A stretch of DNA of 64,000 bases from an uncultured Gammaproteobacteria bacterium (lineage in GTDB: Bacteria; Pseudomonadota; Gammaproteobacteria; HyVt-429), in assembly GCA_947259975.1 (NCBI GenBank), contig CAMYOD010000003.1:56433-120432 (forward strand), read 5' to 3'. Shown piece by piece: positions 29,007 to 38,925 of the stretch. The notes under the pieces are model-generated. The model did no database searches, was not told the origin of the DNA, and saw nothing but the letters and a program-made list of their open reading frames with translations. Made by a program: the position numbers and the translations under genes. Positions within the stretch are counted from its first letter, which is position 1. Each line of letters starts with the position of its first letter.

Positions 29007-29444
29007 ATGACCCGCGTCGATTTCTATCTCATCCAGAACCCGGCCAGCCACGGCAAGCACCGACTCGCCTGCCGGCTGGCGGATAAGGCCTACCGGCTGG
29101 GACACCACATCTACATGCTCACCGGCAGCGCGGCAGAATCCGCCGCTCTCGACGAGCTGCTGTGGACCCAGGGGCAGACCACATTCGTGCCCCATGAGGT
29201 GCATACCGAGGGTGCGACCTCCACCGCGGACGTGCCGGTGGTGATCGGTCACGGGGAGCCGCCGACGGGCCTCGATAACGTGTTGATCAGCCTGAGCGCT
29301 GAGATTCCGGCGTTTTTCAGCCGCTTCGAGCGGGTCGCGGAGGTGGTCGGGGCGGAGGCTGCCGACAAAGAAAAGGCCCGCGAACGGTTCCGCTTTTACC
29401 GGGATCGGGGTTATGCTCTAAATACACACGAGCTCACGGTCTAA
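29007..29444 (+). CDS. holC: DNA polymerase III chi subunit
   Basis: TRVDFYLIQNPASHGKHRLACRLADKAYRLGHHIYML; canonical pepA-holC-valS position. Confidence 0.92.
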   Translation: MTRVDFYLIQNPASHGKHRLACRLADKAYRLGHHIYMLTGSAAESAALDELLWTQGQTTFVPHEVHTEGATSTADVPVVIGHGEPPTGLDNVLISLSAEIPAFFSRFERVAEVVGAEAADKEKARERFRFYRDRGYALNTHELTV

Positions 29445-30274
29445 TGTTCGGTCGGCGAAAATCCTTATTTAATCGTGGCGACGAGCCCGAATCCTCCGAC
29501 AAGGATGCCTTGGCGGACACGCTCAAATCGCTGCAGGAACTGATCAAGGACGTCGATCCGGAAGAAGTTGATGCGGATGTCGGCGCGCCGCAGGCGGCCG
29601 CTGCCGGCGAGGGCACGGAAAACGCCGCGTCGGCAGCCCAATCAACGGCACCGACAACCTCCACGCGAACCGCCTCCGAGGGTGACGAATGGGACGTGAT
29701 CACGCCCCCGGGCGGCATCGCGCAGCGTTCCCTGTTCGAGGCCCAGGAAAACGCCCCCGCCGCGAACCTGGAACTGGACGAGGACGGTATTCCGTTGCTC
29801 AGTGATGTCGTGATGTCAAACGCCGGCCCGAGCGCCGCGGCGACGTCGTCCACTGCGCGCATCGACCCGGAACCCGAGGCGGAATTCCCGCCCAAGCCCG
29901 AGGCGGCACCCAAGATCTCGCCGGCCGCCGCCCAGTTGTCGATCGGCGCTGCCATCGCCGAACATCTTGAATCGGTGCGCGAAACCGAGGAGACCGGCGC
30001 GACCGCGGCAGGCGACGGCGGCGAAACCGTCCCGGAGACCGCTCCCGCGCCCGCCCCGGTGACCACCGAAACCGCAAGCATCGCGTTCGATCGCGGTTCT
30101 ATTCCGCTGGTAGCCGATGAAATCATCGACATTCTGGATCGGCGCTTGCGCGACACCACCGGACAGCCTCTGGATACGGAAACCCGCAGCACATTGCGCA
30201 CAAGCCTGTTTACCGCACTGCAGGATTGGGCGGCGGCCACGGAAACCCGGCTGCGCGACACCAGCAAGCATTAA
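29444..30274 (+). CDS. Acidic, largely low-complexity protein of unknown function between holC and valS
   Basis: Long Ala/Glu/Pro-rich middle with ordered-looking C-terminus VADEIIDILDRRLRDTTGQPLDTETRSTLRTSLFTALQDW. Confidence 0.6.
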   Translation: MFGRRKSLFNRGDEPESSDKDALADTLKSLQELIKDVDPEEVDADVGAPQAAAAGEGTENAASAAQSTAPTTSTRTASEGDEWDVITPPGGIAQRSLFEAQENAPAANLELDEDGIPLLSDVVMSNAGPSAAATSSTARIDPEPEAEFPPKPEAAPKISPAAAQLSIGAAIAEHLESVRETEETGATAAGDGGETVPETAPAPAPVTTETASIAFDRGSIPLVADEIIDILDRRLRDTTGQPLDTETRSTLRTSLFTALQDWAAATETRLRDTSKH

Positions 30275-30334
30275 TCACCAGCCATATATTCAAGGTGCGG
30301 CCACGGCAGCGAACCGTGGCACGCAAATCGACGT

Positions 30335-33084
30335 ATGAGTACAGAAGACTTCGCCAAAACCTTCGACCCGCATGCCGTCGAGGAGCATATCTATGCGGCC
30401 TGGGAGGCCGCCGACGCCTTCGGCCCCAGCGGCCAGGGCGCGTCCTACTGCATCATGATCCCGCCGCCGAATGTGACCGGCAGCCTGCACATGGGGCATG
30501 CCTTCCAGGACACCATCATGGACGGGCTGATTCGTTACCATCGCATGCGTGGCGACAACACCTTGTGGCAGGCGGGCTCGGATCACGCCGGCATCGCCAC
30601 ACAGATGGTGGTGGAGCGACAGCTGGCGGCGGAAGGCAAGAGCCGCCATGACCTGGGCCGGGAGGCCTTCGTCGAACGCATTTGGGACTGGAAGCAGCAC
30701 TCCGGCGGCACCATCACCCAACAGTTGCGCCGCATGGGGGCATCCCTCGACTGGTCGCGGGAACGCTTCACCATGGATGCCGGCCTGTCCGACGCCGTGC
30801 GCGAGGTCTTCGTGCGACTCTACGACGAAGGACTGATCTATCGCGGCAAACGCCTGGTGAACTGGGACCCGGTACTGCACACCGCGGTGTCCGATCTGGA
30901 AGTGGTCTCGGCGGAAGAAGACGGTCATCTGTGGCACATCCGTTACCCGCTGGCGGACGGCTCCGGTCACCTCACCGTCGCCACCACCCGTCCCGAGACC
31001 ATGCTGGGAGATGCCGCGGTGGCGGTGCACCCGGACGACGCGCGCTATCAACATCTGATCGGCAAGGAACCGACGACTACGTGGACCCGGAATTCGGTTC
31101 CGGCTGCGTGAAGATTACTCCCGCGCACGACTTCAATGACTACGAGATCGGGCTGCGCCACGACCTGGCCATGATCAACGTACTCACGGTTGATGCCAGC
31201 ATCGAGCTGCCGGACACGCCCTATCATGGCCTCGACCGTTACGCCGCGCGCGAGCGAATCGTTGCCGATCTCGAAGCCCGCGACCTGGTGGAGAAGATCG
31301 ACGATCACAAACTCATGGTACCGCGGGGCGACCGCTCCCATGCGGTAGTGGAACCCTACCTCACCGACCAGTGGTACGTGAAAATCGCACCGCTGGCGGA
31401 ACCGGCCATCAAAGCCGTGGCAGACGGACGCATCCGCTTCGTGCCGGAAAACTGGTCCAAGACCTATTTCGAATGGATGAACAACATCCAGGACTGGTGT
31501 ATCTCGCGCCAGATCTGGTGGGGTCATCGCATTCCCGCCTGGTATGACGAGGCGGGCAATGTCTATGTCGCCGACGACGAGGCCGCGGTGCGCGCCAAGT
31601 ATAAACTGGGCGAAGACATAACGTTGCGCCAGGATGATGACGTGCTCGATACCTGGTTCTCCTCCGCCCTGTGGCCCTTCTCCACCCTGGGCTGGCCGCA
31701 GGCAACGCCGGAGCTCAAGACCTTCTATCCCACCAGCGTGCTGGTTACCGGCTTCGACATCATTTTCTTCTGGGTCGCGCGCATGATCATGATGGGACTC
31801 AAATTCATGGACGACGTGCCCTTTGATGAGGTCTATATTCACGGCCTGGTGCGCGATGCGCACGGCAACAAGATGTCCAAGTCCAAGGGCAATATCCTTG
31901 ATCCCCTCGACCTTATCGATGGCATTGAGCTGGAGCCCCTGATAAAAAAGCGCACCACCGGGCTCATGCAACCGCAGATGGCGCCGGCGATCGAGAAGGC
32001 GACGCGCAAGGAATTCCCTGACGGCATCCCGGCCTACGGTACCGATGCCCTGCGCTTCACCTTCGCCAGCCTCGCCACCCAGGGCCGCGACATCCGCTTC
32101 GACCTGGGCCGCATCGAAGGTTACCGCAACTTCTGCAACAAACTCTGGAACGCTTCCCGCTATGTGTACATGAACGCCGCGGACGAGGACTGCGGCGCGG
32201 AAGGTGGTGAGATCGACCGGACCCTGGCGGAACGTTGGATCGATTCGCGCTTGCAGCAAGTGACCGCCGAGATCAGTGAGTCCATCGACGCCTACCGCTT
32301 CGACCTGGCGGCGCAAACGGTGTATCAATTCGTCTGGGATGAATACTGCAGTTGGTATATCGAGCTGTCCAAGGTTGTGCTCTACGACGAGACCAGCAGC
32401 GCGGAACTCCTGCGCGGCACGCGCCAGACCCTGGTGCGAGCACTGGAAACCGTTCTGCGTCTGTTACATCCGATCATGCCCTTCATCACCGAGGAGCTCT
32501 GGCGCAAGGTCGCGCCCCTGGCGGGTGTCGCGGGCGACAGCATCATCCAGCAACCCTACCCGCTCGCGGACGATTCGCTCATCGACGCCGACGCCATCGC
32601 CGAAATGGAATGGGTCATGGCGGTGATCGCCGGCGTGCGCAACATTCGCGGCGAAATGAACATCGCGCCCTCGAAACCGTTGCCGGTGCTGCTGCAGGAC
32701 GCTGCGGACCGCGATATCGCCTACCTGGAACACAACCTCGCCTACCTTACCCAGTTGGCACGACTCGCGGACGTCACAGTGCTGGAAACCGGCGCCGCGG
32801 CGCCCGAATCCGCCACTGCGTTGGTGGGTAACATGAAGGTGTTGGTGCCCCTCGGCGGTTTAATCGATGTCGCTGCGGAACGGGAGCGCCTCGATCGCGA
32901 ACTGGACAAGACCGGAAAGGAACTGGAGCGCTCGCAGAAAAAACTCGCCAACGCCAACTTCGTCGATCGTGCGCCGGCCGAGGTGGTGGAAAAGGAACAT
33001 GCTCGGGTCGCGGAACTTGAAACCGCGCTGACCAATCTAACCGCGCAACGGCAACGGCTCAAACAACTCCAGCCCGACGCGTAG
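30335..33084 (+). CDS. valS: Valyl-tRNA synthetase, apparently interrupted by a deletion/frameshift near 31065-31072
   Basis: ORFs 30335..31111 and 30682..33084 cover consecutive parts in different frames: ...[12 protein letters not shown] | [35 protein letters not shown] motif downstream. Confidence 0.9.
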
Positions 33085-33353
33085 ATCGCGCGCTTTCCCC
33101 ACCCTGGCGTGGGACGTAGAATGGTCGGGAACGAACACCGTCGAGGGAAAACCATGGTGCCCGGACGCCCCATGCGACAAGCCATTCCACCGTCGGCCCC
33201 AACGAGGGGCCCCACTCCTCTGTTTTCGGACCGACCTGGCGCGGGAAACGATCAATATTCCATTGCTGTACGTGTTATACGGAATCTTTCCGCGTTACAA
33301 CACGGAGACTTTCCGTCTGCTCGTTGTTATGTGTTCTATTAAACGGAGATAAC

Positions 33354-33716
33354 ATGAAAATATTGATTAATGTGATTTTGGCCATCCTAGTATTTTTAGC
33401 TGTCTTGGCCGGAATTACAAAAATAATGCTCATGCAACAGGATGTAGAATTGTTTGGTAAATATGGCTTTACCAATTCAATTTTAATTGCATATGGCGTT
33501 GTCCAACTATTCGGCGGGATATTGCTGGTACTACCGAAAACTAGAATTGCTGGGGCGATTCTCGTTGCAATCAGCTTCTTAATATCAGCTGTGGTACTCG
33601 CAATGGAAGGTAATGTTCCAGTTACTATTGTTACGTTAGTTTGTGTACTATTGTTAGGGTTTATTATACAGCAGTCTCTTATCAGAGCGGCTCCGCCGCC
33701 AACTGAAACGCAGTAG
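33354..33716 (+). CDS. Small four-TM membrane protein (DoxX-like), low GC
   Basis: MKILINVILAILVFLAVLAGITKIMLMQQDVELFGKYGFTNSILIAYGVVQLFGGILLVLPKTRIAGAILVAISFLISAV. Confidence 0.6.
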   Translation: MKILINVILAILVFLAVLAGITKIMLMQQDVELFGKYGFTNSILIAYGVVQLFGGILLVLPKTRIAGAILVAISFLISAVVLAMEGNVPVTIVTLVCVLLLGFIIQQSLIRAAPPPTETQ

Positions 33717-33754
33717 TCAGACCGACTGAACTAACCAGGATGGGGCGGTGATCA

Positions 33755-33952
33755 ATGACACGACGATGTCTTGTTTACGCGCTATTTGGATTTATGCTTG
33801 GCTGTTCGGGGGACGCTGCCGACACGAACGAGGGACAGGTTCAAGATCGTGTGTTCGGCGCGCAAATCGAGGCTATCGATAAAGCCAAAGCAGTAGAGCA
33901 GACCATCCTAGATGCTGCAGCAAAACGGCGGCAAGCGATCGAGGATCGGTAA
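33755..33952 (+). CDS. Small putative lipoprotein
   Basis: MTRRCLVYALFGFMLGCSGDAADTNEGQVQDR...; lipobox FMLGC. Confidence 0.6.
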   Translation: MTRRCLVYALFGFMLGCSGDAADTNEGQVQDRVFGAQIEAIDKAKAVEQTILDAAAKRRQAIEDR

Positions 33953-33958
33953 GAATCC

Positions 33959-34008
33959 GGGTCAGGAAATAATTAGCGCGCATATTAGAGAATATTGTTC
34001 TCTGACCC
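33959..34008. repeat. REP-like inverted repeat (GGGTCAG ... CTGACCC)
   Basis: 7-bp perfect terminal arms, AT-rich interior with AATATT. Confidence 0.4.
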
Positions 34009-34207
34009 GCATTTCTAACGAAATCTCAGGTATACTCCGTCGTCAAGCTCTGGTGCACTTCGGTCTGCACCTGTTTTCAGCGCGCTAATCCCTCCCGATT
34101 CGCCTCGAAACACACAGTTTCCGCCTAGACCGGCCCAAGGCATATGTCCAAACATGTGTATCGGGTAGTAGGCCGATCCCCTTACATAGTTTGGAGAACA
34201 TCGTCGC

Positions 34208-35500
34208 ATGTCATTTGAATCCCTCGGCCTCCGGGCCGAATTGCTCCGTGCGGTAGCCGACAAAGGCTATCGCGAGCCCACCCCGATACAAATCCAGGCC
34301 ATCCCGCCTATTCTCGAAGGCCGTGACATCATGGGTGGCGCACAGACGGGTACGGGCAAAACCGCCGGTTTCACCCTGCCACTACTACAAAGATTGATGG
34401 CATCCGGCGATCCGGAAAACGGCCGTCGCGTTATCCGCACCCTGGTGCTAACCCCAACCCGCGAACTCGCCGCCCAAGTGGGCGAGAGTGTGGAATCCTA
34501 TGGCAAGTACCTGCCTCTGCAGTCCACCGTGATCTTCGGCGGCGTGAAAATCAACCCGCAAATTCAGCGGCTGCGCAAGGGTGTCGACATCCTGGTCGCC
34601 ACGCCGGGACGCTTGCTGGATCACGTCGGTCAGAAGACCGTCGACCTTTCGCAGGTGGATATCCTGGTGCTCGACGAAGCCGACCGCATGCTCGACATGG
34701 GGTTTATTCGCGACATTCGCAAGGTGCTCGCCCTGTTACCCAAACAGAAACAGACCTTATTGTTCTCGGCCACCTTCTCGGACGAAATCAAACGCCTGGC
34801 CGATGATCTGCTCAACGCACCGGCCCTGATTGAAGTCGCACGGCGCAATACCGCCGCCGAAAGTGTCACCCAGGTCGTGCATCCGGTCGACAAAAGCCGT
34901 AAACGCGAACTGCTTGCCTATCTGGTGGGTTCGAACGACTGGCAACAGGTGCTGGTGTTTACCCGTACCAAGCACGGTGCCAACCGGCTTTGCAAACAAC
35001 TCCATACCGATGGCATCACCGCGGCCGCGATTCATGGCAACAAGAGCCAGGGCGCGCGCACCCGGGCGCTGGCGGATTTTAAGGCCGGCCAGGTGCGGGT
35101 TCTGGTGGCCACGGATATTGCCGCGCGCGGACTGGACATCGATCAGTTGCCACATGTGGTGAACTTCGAATTACCCAACGTCGCGGAAGACTACGTCCAC
35201 CGCATTGGCCGCACGGGGCGTGCCGGCAATGAGGGCGAAGCCATGTCGCTGGTATGCGTCGATGAGCTGATGTTGCTCAAGGACATCGAGCGTCTGGTAA
35301 AACGTGATATCCCCAAGGACGTGGTTGAGGGTTTTGAGCCCGATCCTTCCATCAAAGCGGAACCCCTACACAAGGGGCGCGGCGGACAGCAACGGCCCGC
35401 CGGCAAAAGAACGGCATCTCGCCGCAACAACCCGCGCGCGAACTACAAGGGGCGCTCGAACAATCAGAGCCGATCGGGTAACCGCGCGCGTCACGGTTGA
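34208..35500 (+). CDS. rhlE: DEAD-box RNA helicase, RhlE type
   Basis: [43 protein letters not shown], basic C-terminal tail. Confidence 0.93.
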   Translation: MSFESLGLRAELLRAVADKGYREPTPIQIQAIPPILEGRDIMGGAQTGTGKTAGFTLPLLQRLMASGDPENGRRVIRTLVLTPTRELAAQVGESVESYGKYLPLQSTVIFGGVKINPQIQRLRKGVDILVATPGRLLDHVGQKTVDLSQVDILVLDEADRMLDMGFIRDIRKVLALLPKQKQTLLFSATFSDEIKRLADDLLNAPALIEVARRNTAAESVTQVVHPVDKSRKRELLAYLVGSNDWQQVLVFTRTKHGANRLCKQLHTDGITAAAIHGNKSQGARTRALADFKAGQVRVLVATDIAARGLDIDQLPHVVNFELPNVAEDYVHRIGRTGRAGNEGEAMSLVCVDELMLLKDIERLVKRDIPKDVVEGFEPDPSIKAEPLHKGRGGQQRPAGKRTASRRNNPRANYKGRSNNQSRSGNRARHG

Positions 35501-35553
35501 CAGAATAAGGCCCCCGCTCGTTTGGCTCCGGCCTCTTTCGATGGTAAATGCCT

Positions 35554-35742
35554 TTAGTTCTTGAGGCGGTATCCCGTCTTGAAGATCCACCCTATCGTCA
35601 AAAGGCAGAGCAACATGAACACGAAGATCATGCTCACGTTTATGGCGACGTTTACATCGGCGACGCCGTAGAAACTCCAGCGAAAACCACTGATCAGTTA
35701 GACCGCCGGGTTGAATAACGTGAGCTTTTGCCAAAATGGTGG
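35554..35742 (-). pseudogene. ABC-2 type transporter permease, C-terminal remnant
   Basis: Reverse strand: [61 protein letters not shown], with an in-frame TAA. Confidence 0.7.
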
Positions 35743-35976
35743 CAGCACGTTTGCGTTGGTCGCTGACGACACGCTCTATCTAAAAGCGGACACCGTCTCC
35801 GCAGGCGAATTTATTCGCCTTAATCTCACGCCGTTCAAGTACCGAAAAGGCGCCAAGCTCGTGACGATGTCCTAATTCATGGCGCCCGAACAGATGCTCG
35901 ATGATCCTGCGCAGCGCGACACTGGGCCGAGCTGGCTTTCGACGCCGCCCTGCGCGCGAAAAAACCACATCGCTAG
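35743..35976 (+). pseudogene. TfoX-like C-terminal remnant (nonsense plus frameshift)
   Basis: TFALVADDTLYLKADTVSAGEFIRLNLTPFKYRKGAKLVTMS*FMAPEQMLDDPAQ... then, in another frame, ELAFDAALRAKKPHR*. Confidence 0.65.
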
Positions 35977-36168
35977 TACGGCGCCTACAAATCTCGGCCA
36001 CGGGTGTCGGCGCTCGAGACCGGTATTCGCTGACCTGCGCGGCAGCCGCGGCTCGCGGCGAATCACAGCAACTACGGGTCCTTTTCGAATCTACCTTGTC
36101 GCGGCGCGGCCCATCGGCTATACCTATTACTTACTAGAATCAATGCCATAGCAGTAACGGAGGATCCA

Positions 36169-37137
36169 ATGGCCAGCATGCGTCAACTTACGTTTTCAAT
36201 TTTGCTACTGACCCTCACCGGGATCGCCCACGGTGACAATGTCCTGGTACAGGTCCCGGGTGTACAGGTGGATGCCGATGGCACCGTGCGTATGCCGGGC
36301 GTCGTGGTCGGGCCGGACGGCTCTGTCAGCGCCCCGGGCGTCGAGGTGCGCGGCAGCGACGGAGGTTCCGCCGGAAATACCGTAAGTACATCGGCCGGCA
36401 GCGGCATGAGTTACTCGGGTACGGATCTGAGGGGTTCAGACTTCCGTGGCCAGGATCTCTCCGGCGCGTCGTTCTCGGCGGTCGACCTGCGTGGCGCCGA
36501 TCTTTCCGGCGCCAACCTGACGGGCGCGACGTTTGTGGGCACGGATCTGCGCAACGCCAAGCTCAGAAATGCCTGCCTGCAAAATGCCAAGATGACTGGA
36601 AATAATCTCGCCAGCGCGGATCTGACCGGCGCCACACTCACCGGCGCGGCCATGGTCGGCAACGATCTCAGAAATGCGACTATGCACAATGTGATTCGCA
36701 ACGCAGACTGTCCGTCAGCCACTGCAAGCGCGCGCCCAGCGGTGACCAAGGCGGCGGAAATCACACAGGCGCTGGCGGCACCCGACGGCAAGGTCGACCT
36801 CACGGTGAATTTCGAAACCGACTCGGACAAGATCAAGGCCGACGCCCATGTGCAGGTGATGGAGATCGCCAACGCGCTGCGTGCGCCCGAACTCAGCGAC
36901 GCCCGTGTACGCATTGAGGGCCATACCGACAGCGTCGGCGAAAACGATTACAACCTGGATCTATCTTATCGACGCGCGATCCGCGTCATGCGTAACCTGG
37001 TCGAGGAATACGGAATCCCGAGCGACCGCTTCGAGGTGAAGGGCTTTGGCGAAGATCAGCCGGTGGCATCAAATGTGTCTGATAACGGGCGCGCCCTAAA
37101 TCGGCGGGTCACCCTGGTCAATCTGGGCGCCGGTTAG
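36169..37137 (+). CDS. Secreted pentapeptide-repeat protein with C-terminal OmpA-like peptidoglycan-binding domain
   Basis: Signal peptide; SDFRGQDLSGASFSAVDLRGADLSGANLTGATFVGTDLRNAKL; then VRIEGHTDSVGENDYNLDLSYRRAIRV. Confidence 0.85.
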   Translation: MASMRQLTFSILLLTLTGIAHGDNVLVQVPGVQVDADGTVRMPGVVVGPDGSVSAPGVEVRGSDGGSAGNTVSTSAGSGMSYSGTDLRGSDFRGQDLSGASFSAVDLRGADLSGANLTGATFVGTDLRNAKLRNACLQNAKMTGNNLASADLTGATLTGAAMVGNDLRNATMHNVIRNADCPSATASARPAVTKAAEITQALAAPDGKVDLTVNFETDSDKIKADAHVQVMEIANALRAPELSDARVRIEGHTDSVGENDYNLDLSYRRAIRVMRNLVEEYGIPSDRFEVKGFGEDQPVASNVSDNGRALNRRVTLVNLGAG

Positions 37138-37227
37138 CGAGTTACCCTGCCAAGAACATCGAACCGTCGAAGTCGATGGACGCAGACCGCACCCTGGGTG
37201 CGGTCTGCGTGTATTAACGCCCGCTTC

Positions 37228-37956
37228 CTATTGCAGGAGCCCGGCCAGGGCGGCTACGGCGGCAGTTTCGATCCGCAGAATGGCCGACCCGAGTGCGACG
37301 CGCCTGCCGCCTTGCTGCACGATGCTGTCGATTTCGGTCGCTGTGAAACCACCTTCGGGACCGACCATGATCACCAGAGATGGCTCGTTCGTACTGTCGG
37401 ATATCAATTCCTGTATCGGTGCGCCCGCCGGATCGGCCACCCATATCTCAGCGTCGTCCCCGACCGCGCCGCGGATGCGATCCGGCGTGACCGCGGCCGC
37501 GATCCGCGGAACATAGCTGCGGCGGGCCTGTTTGCACGCCTCCAGGCAGACACGCTCCCAGCGTGTGTGTGCCTTGATTGTCGCCTTGACGACACTGCGC
37601 TCGCACTGCAAAGGCACAAAGCGGGTCATACCCAACTGGGTGCCCATATCGAGCAGCACCGCCATCCGGTCCCCTTTCGGCAGGGCGCTGGCCAGTGTGA
37701 TCGATCGTGGCGGCGCCTGCCGCTCCATATGTTCAATAGTAATTGCGAGTGCCGCTGACTTACGCTCAACCCGTGCGATGCGGCCGTCGGCGACGGTGCC
37801 GCGCCCATTGAATAGCGCGATCGCGTCACCGGACGCCAGACGACGGGCCGCCAGGGCATGGCGCGCCTCTTCCCCCTGCAACAACGCTGTACCGCCCGCC
37901 GCCGGCAACTCGGCACAATAGAACAACGGTGGTCGCGATTTTGGATTGTCGCGCAT
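37228..37956 (-). CDS. rsmE: 16S rRNA m3U1498 methyltransferase
   Basis: VMVGPEGGFTATEIDSIVQQGGRRVALGSAILRIETAAVAAL. Confidence 0.92.
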   Translation of the reverse strand: MRDNPKSRPPLFYCAELPAAGGTALLQGEEARHALAARRLASGDAIALFNGRGTVADGRIARVERKSAALAITIEHMERQAPPRSITLASALPKGDRMAVLLDMGTQLGMTRFVPLQCERSVVKATIKAHTRWERVCLEACKQARRSYVPRIAAAVTPDRIRGAVGDDAEIWVADPAGAPIQELISDSTNEPSLVIMVGPEGGFTATEIDSIVQQGGRRVALGSAILRIETAAVAALAGLLQ

Positions 37957-37960
37957 CGCT

Positions 37961-38833
37961 TCAGGTCTGGGCGTGGCGTACATAAACGTCATAGCGCACG
38001 AGCTTACCTTTATAAGTCACAGTAACATCCGGCGCCACCGGCGGCGCGTAATCCGGCCGCTTGACTACGACACGTCGGAGTGCGTTTTCGCGACACACCT
38101 GCAACAGCTCCGCCGCGTCCGGGTCATCGCCGACGATGGCGCGCAACATGCGTACCTCCTTCTTCGCCAGGGCGGAACGATTCGGTTTGGGTGGAAACAT
38201 GGGGTCCATGTAGATCACATCCGGCGCCGCAACGGTGGCCAGAAGCGTACGGGCATCCCCCGCAGCGAGCCGAATGCGCGCCGCAATGCATGCGGATTTC
38301 GGGTCATGCGCTCGCAGACGCCGCAGACCGTCGGCCAGGAGAGCGAATACCACCGGCGAGCGTTCGATGGCGAGTACGCCGAGTCCCAGGCTGGCAATGA
38401 GGTAGCTGTCATGACCCAGCCCGGCGGTGACATCGACCGCGGTGTGCGCACGTTTCCCCAGCGCCTTGGCCAAGGGTTGGCGACGAGACAAGGCCGCGAA
38501 CGGGCGCGCCAGCTCCGCGGCAAAATCCACCGCGACCGGCCCGATCTTGGGGTCGCGGGCATCGCGCAGACCCAGCTGTCCGTCGTCGTTCCATTCGAGC
38601 AACCAATCCGCCGCACCGGTGGCGTCCGCCGCGCACAGGGACAGATCCAACCGTTGCGCCAGCTCGCGCGCCCATGCCGCCACCTCGAGATCGGCGGCGT
38701 CGCACACCACGGCCAAGCGTGGACCCGTTGCCGCCGCAGACGCGCTTTGCGGTGAGAACTTCTCCCGCACCCGCTGCGCAGACAAGGCCCGGGGATTCCC
38801 GACCCAACCACCCGGTTTTTGATGTTTTTCCAT
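37961..38833 (-). CDS. rsmJ: 16S rRNA m2G1516 methyltransferase
   Basis: VDVTAGLGHDSYLIASLGLGVLAIERSPVVFALL...VIYMDPMFPPKPNRSALAKKEVRML. Confidence 0.92.
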   Translation of the reverse strand: MEKHQKPGGWVGNPRALSAQRVREKFSPQSASAAATGPRLAVVCDAADLEVAAWARELAQRLDLSLCAADATGAADWLLEWNDDGQLGLRDARDPKIGPVAVDFAAELARPFAALSRRQPLAKALGKRAHTAVDVTAGLGHDSYLIASLGLGVLAIERSPVVFALLADGLRRLRAHDPKSACIAARIRLAAGDARTLLATVAAPDVIYMDPMFPPKPNRSALAKKEVRMLRAIVGDDPDAAELLQVCRENALRRVVVKRPDYAPPVAPDVTVTYKGKLVRYDVYVRHAQT

Positions 38834-38925
38834 AGTCACCCTATACTTCAACCCTTGCCGCCGCGCCCGCGTCCATCGCGACCGACGTGCTGCCGCAATC
38901 AATCCGACCGGTCCGTTAGGGCCGC

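Noticed and set aside
31048-32328. 426-aa reverse ORF opposite valS
   Set aside because: Shadow ORF opposite conserved ValRS sequence.
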